DNA of 64,000 bases from an archaeon HR01. GTDB taxonomy: Archaea > Thermoproteota > Nitrososphaeria_A > Caldarchaeales > Caldarchaeaceae. Below, piece after piece: positions 61,287 through 64,000 of the stretch. The stretch lies in the NCBI GenBank assembly GCA_002898355.1, contig BEHD01000001.1, forward strand, positions 1 to 64,000, read 5' to 3'. Each line of letters opens with the position of its first letter. Position 1 is the first letter of the stretch. Below the pieces are notes generated by a model. The model was not told where the DNA came from, made no database searches, and saw only the letters and a list, made by a program, of their open reading frames with translations. Both the position numbers and the translations under genes were made by a program.

Positions 61287-63575
61287 ATGCAGCGCCAGTA
61301 TAACGTGAAAGTGGTTCTGGAGGCTGAAGACCATCTGACGAAGGCCCTGGCATATACCCAGATACGTCTGAGGGAGCTGGGCATAACAGGTGCCGAGGAG
61401 GGGCGGAGGCTACAGAACACCTTCGGAGCTATCGGAGCGGCGCTGGAGAGGGCGATAGGGATAGGCATCTACCAGTCGGCCGAGATGCTGAAAAGGTTTG
61501 TCACAGACTCCGTTGCGGCCTTCGCCAGATTCGAGTCGGCCTCGGTCAGGCTGGCAGCAGTATCCAGAGAGGCCGGAGAGTCTGTGGATAGCCTGGCCCA
61601 GGGGTTCCGGGTGGCCGCCTCGGCCACAGCCAGGGAGCTGGCGGTTTCAGGCATAGAGGCTATGGAGGCCCTCGAATCGCTTGTTAAGGCGGGTCTTGGC
61701 GGAGCTGAGGCCATGAATGCGCTGAAAACCGCCATACAGCTGGCCAGGCTTGAGGGTGTGGAGTTTGGGGAGGCCTCCAACAGTCTGGTCCAGGTGATGG
61801 CCCAGTTCGGCCTTCAAAGCCATGAGGCCGCAAGGGCTGCTGACGTCTTGGTCAACGCCTCGAGGCTGGGCATAGGAACAGCCGCCAACTTCGCATCAGG
61901 TCTGGCCAACGTCGGCTCCACAGCCAGGGCCCTGGGCCTATCGCTGGAGGAGACGGCTGCATGGCTGGTGGTCCTCGAGAGGAGGCTGGGCTCTGCGGAG
62001 GAGGCTGGGACCCAGCTCAACAGGTTCCTGTTGGACCTTTACGAGATTGCTGGGAAGCTCGGGGTTCCGATAAGGGATGGTGGTGAGGCCCTCAGGGCCA
62101 CCTCCGAGATTATGCGGGATGTGATTGAGAGCGCCAGACTTCTGGGCGGTGACTTCGAGATGCTCCAGAGCCGGCTTGCGGGAGTGGATGTCAGGGCTGT
62201 CAGAGCCCTCTTCACCCTCACCCATCTGGGTGAGGCGATGGATGAGCTGCAGGCGGAGATCTCGAGGGCGGGCACCACCTGGGAGGCATACCAGAGCGTG
62301 TTGGCCACGACGGAGGGTAGGTCGGCCGCCCTGAGGGCTGAGGTGGATAGGCTGCAGAGGTCTCTGGGCGAGTCGGCGGCTGCAATATACAACATGGTGG
62401 CGCCGGCCATACTCAAGGCCTTCGACGCAGTTGTTTCTGGGTGGAGAACCCTCTTGGGCGCCGTAACAGGGAGCAACTTCGACAGGATGCTTGGCTATCT
62501 CGAGAACGAGCTACGGGTCTTCGGCCGTATAACCGAGGAGCAGGCCAGCCAGATGATCAGGTCGTGGGTTGAGATGGGTGAGATTACGGTCTCCGAGGGG
62601 TTGAAGATGGCTGAGGCTTTAGGGCTTTACGACGCCAGCATCCAGCAGCTTATTGAGACCGCCATAGAGGCCGGTATGGAGGTTCCTACGAGTTTCTCGG
62701 CGATGGCTCAGGCGGTCTCAGATTCCACGGTGCAGTCCTCCCAGAGCCTGCGGGAGCTCACATATGCGATATCTCAGGCGGAGGAGGCGATGAGGAGCCT
62801 CTCCACCGCATCCCAGGTCCTCCAGATATCCCTCGACTACTACGACGTCATCTCAACGGTCAACCAGGCCCTCGGCGTAAACACCGTTCTCACAGAGGAG
62901 CAGGTGAGGAGTCAGCAGTACCTCTCCGCAACCCAGAGCGTCCTCAACTACCTGACACAGGTGTTCAGCCTCGAGCAGCAGGCCCTGCAGCTCTACATGA
63001 TGGGGGCCAGCGAGGCCGGAGGCATACTCATCAACACGCTTGCAGGTGTTCAGCAGGCCCTGGCTGACGGCGTTGTCTCCCAGCAGGAGTTTACGGCCCT
63101 CCTCTCCACGTTGGGCGTGGACGCGGGAAACGTCGCAGGCTCCCTCCACAACGTCCTGGTGAAAGCGCTTGAGGTGACCCGGCAGGCGGTGGAGAAGAAT
63201 AGCGAGAGTGTCTCCGGGTTGATAGCACAGCTCAACGCCCTCAACGGGATGGTGGTGACCTATAGGGTTGTGGAGATACGTGAAACCGTAACCCAGCCCT
63301 CTGGGGAGAGCGAGCCCGGCTACCAGGGGAGGCCTTATCAGCGTGGCGCATGGAACATACCGTCCACAACCCACGCCATCCTACATCCCGGCGAGATGGT
63401 GTTGCCGAGGCCTGTGGCGGAGTGGTTCAGGAGACACGGCGGCGGAGCCCTGCAGGGAAGGCCTGTAACCGTCAACGTGAACGTGAATGTTTCGGGGGGT
63501 AGCTCTGAGGTTAACTGGGGGAGGGTTGCGGAGATAGTCAGCCGTAGGATTAACCGCAACCTGTCGGTGATGTAG
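61287..63575 (+). CDS. tape measure protein
   Basis: 762 aa, largest gene of the provirus. N-terminal TP901-type domain with FARFESASVRLAAVSREAGES and repeated Ala-rich helices; central hydrophobic part; C-terminal PGEMVLPRPVAEWFRRHGG. Sets tail length and is ejected with DNA. Follows the tail chaperone as usual. Confidence 0.85.
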   Translation: MQRQYNVKVVLEAEDHLTKALAYTQIRLRELGITGAEEGRRLQNTFGAIGAALERAIGIGIYQSAEMLKRFVTDSVAAFARFESASVRLAAVSREAGESVDSLAQGFRVAASATARELAVSGIEAMEALESLVKAGLGGAEAMNALKTAIQLARLEGVEFGEASNSLVQVMAQFGLQSHEAARAADVLVNASRLGIGTAANFASGLANVGSTARALGLSLEETAAWLVVLERRLGSAEEAGTQLNRFLLDLYEIAGKLGVPIRDGGEALRATSEIMRDVIESARLLGGDFEMLQSRLAGVDVRAVRALFTLTHLGEAMDELQAEISRAGTTWEAYQSVLATTEGRSAALRAEVDRLQRSLGESAAAIYNMVAPAILKAFDAVVSGWRTLLGAVTGSNFDRMLGYLENELRVFGRITEEQASQMIRSWVEMGEITVSEGLKMAEALGLYDASIQQLIETAIEAGMEVPTSFSAMAQAVSDSTVQSSQSLRELTYAISQAEEAMRSLSTASQVLQISLDYYDVISTVNQALGVNTVLTEEQVRSQQYLSATQSVLNYLTQVFSLEQQALQLYMMGASEAGGILINTLAGVQQALADGVVSQQEFTALLSTLGVDAGNVAGSLHNVLVKALEVTRQAVEKNSESVSGLIAQLNALNGMVVTYRVVEIRETVTQPSGESEPGYQGRPYQRGAWNIPSTTHAILHPGEMVLPRPVAEWFRRHGGGALQGRPVTVNVNVNVSGGSSEVNWGRVAEIVSRRINRNLSVM

Positions 63576-64000
63576 ATGTCTGCCGTCTTTGAGGTCTGGG
63601 ATACTGGGACAGGGTCTTGGCTGGATAAGACCGGCCGGCTGACAGCCTTCCGACGGCGTATAGCCTCGAGGCAGATGGAGCTGGTGGAGGGTGAGATGGT
63701 GGATGACGAGCTTAGGGTGGGCGACAGTGTTAGGCTGAGGGAGGGCGGTGTTACCGCTTTTGAGGGTGTGGTGTATGAGGTGGATAGACAGCGTGGGAGC
63801 GGTGATGTGAAGCGTTGCAGCTTCACAGCCTACACCGACTTGATGAGGTATGATACCTACGTGGTTTTCAAGACATATGCAGCAGGCACTTCTGCAGGCG
63901 CCATCATCCGTGACCTCGCATCCCTTGAGACGGGTGTGGATGTGGCGGACGTGGATGACGGCCCCTCCCTCGCACAGGATTGGGAGATTGAGGGGGTTAA
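63576..64000 (+). CDS. tail/baseplate protein, partial
   Basis: Starts with ATG 1 nt after the tape measure stop and is open to the window edge (141 codons): SAVFEVWDTGTGSWLDK, LVEGEMVDDELRVGDSVRLRE, FTAYTDLMRYD. Position and beta-rich pattern suggest a distal tail or baseplate hub protein. Not in the ORF track because it is cut by the window end. Confidence 0.65.
   Translation, partial: MSAVFEVWDTGTGSWLDKTGRLTAFRRRIASRQMELVEGEMVDDELRVGDSVRLREGGVTAFEGVVYEVDRQRGSGDVKRCSFTAYTDLMRYDTYVVFKTYAAGTSAGAIIRDLASLETGVDVADVDDGPSLAQDWEIEGV

Overview
The window reads as a chromosome segment of a thermophilic archaeon of the TACK group, plausibly a Caldarchaeales (Aigarchaeota)-like lineage; the lineage is an inference from gene content. 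Archaeal features are direct: TATA boxes about 25 nt upstream of start codons (leaderless mRNAs), many GTG/TTG starts, tRNA genes with introns outside the anticodon loop, a 23S rRNA with bulge-helix-bulge introns carrying LAGLIDADG genes, an archaeal-type RNase P RNA, TiaS, A-type ATP synthase subunits, DRG-type GTPase, PAC2 protein, VapBC and HEPN/MNT.

Layout. 0.2-7.2 kb: a radical SAM/B12 protein, an intron-containing tRNA-Lys, and a nucleoside/ribose module (nucleoside hydrolase divergent from an ECF transporter S-T-A-A set followed by a ribokinase-type kinase). 7.2-14.8 kb: an acyl-CoA operon (acyl-CoA dehydrogenase, two thiolase-fold proteins without the usual Cys/His, two DUF35 proteins), then a 2-oxoacid dehydrogenase E1-alpha and acetoacetyl-CoA synthetase on the other strand. 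15.3-23.3 kb: an accessory region with a decayed HEPN/MNT pair, AT-rich truncated genes, intron-containing tRNA-Glu, a CBS protein, an aldehyde:ferredoxin oxidoreductase, VapBC, a sugar-isomerase-like TIM barrel with a decayed duplicate of its 5' end, and a GIY-YIG protein. 23.4-26.5 kb: RNase P RNA (absent from the ORF track), Hsp20, PAC2 protein, GapN-like aldehyde dehydrogenase.

26.7-33.6 kb: one stand-alone 23S rRNA gene interrupted by six introns, all in domains IV-V. Three carry intact LAGLIDADG genes, one a frameshifted gene, one a 3' remnant and one none; two exons are only about 30 nt. No 16S or 5S is seen next to it.

33.7-49.3 kb: XPF-type nuclease, TrpB2, a DNA methyltransferase operon whose upstream region resembles that of trpB2, an isocitrate lyase/PEP mutase family enzyme, a PD-(D/E)XK protein, DRG GTPase, ATP synthase F and E, SurE, malate synthase and isocitrate lyase (glyoxylate shunt), an AbrB-PhoU regulator with an inverted repeat over its start codon, and TiaS. 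Acyl-CoA and acetoacetate activation plus the glyoxylate shunt are consistent with assimilation of C2 units.

49.3-64 kb (runs off the window): a tailed, HK97-type provirus: ParB-like protein, ribbon-helix-helix regulators, an ABC-ATPase/GNAT fusion, membrane proteins, inverted portal gene, prohead protease, capsid, connectors, a subtilase, tail tube, tail chaperone with a -1 frameshift extension, HK97-gp10-like protein, tape measure and the start of a further tail gene. No large terminase or integrase is visible, so the provirus is only partly in view.
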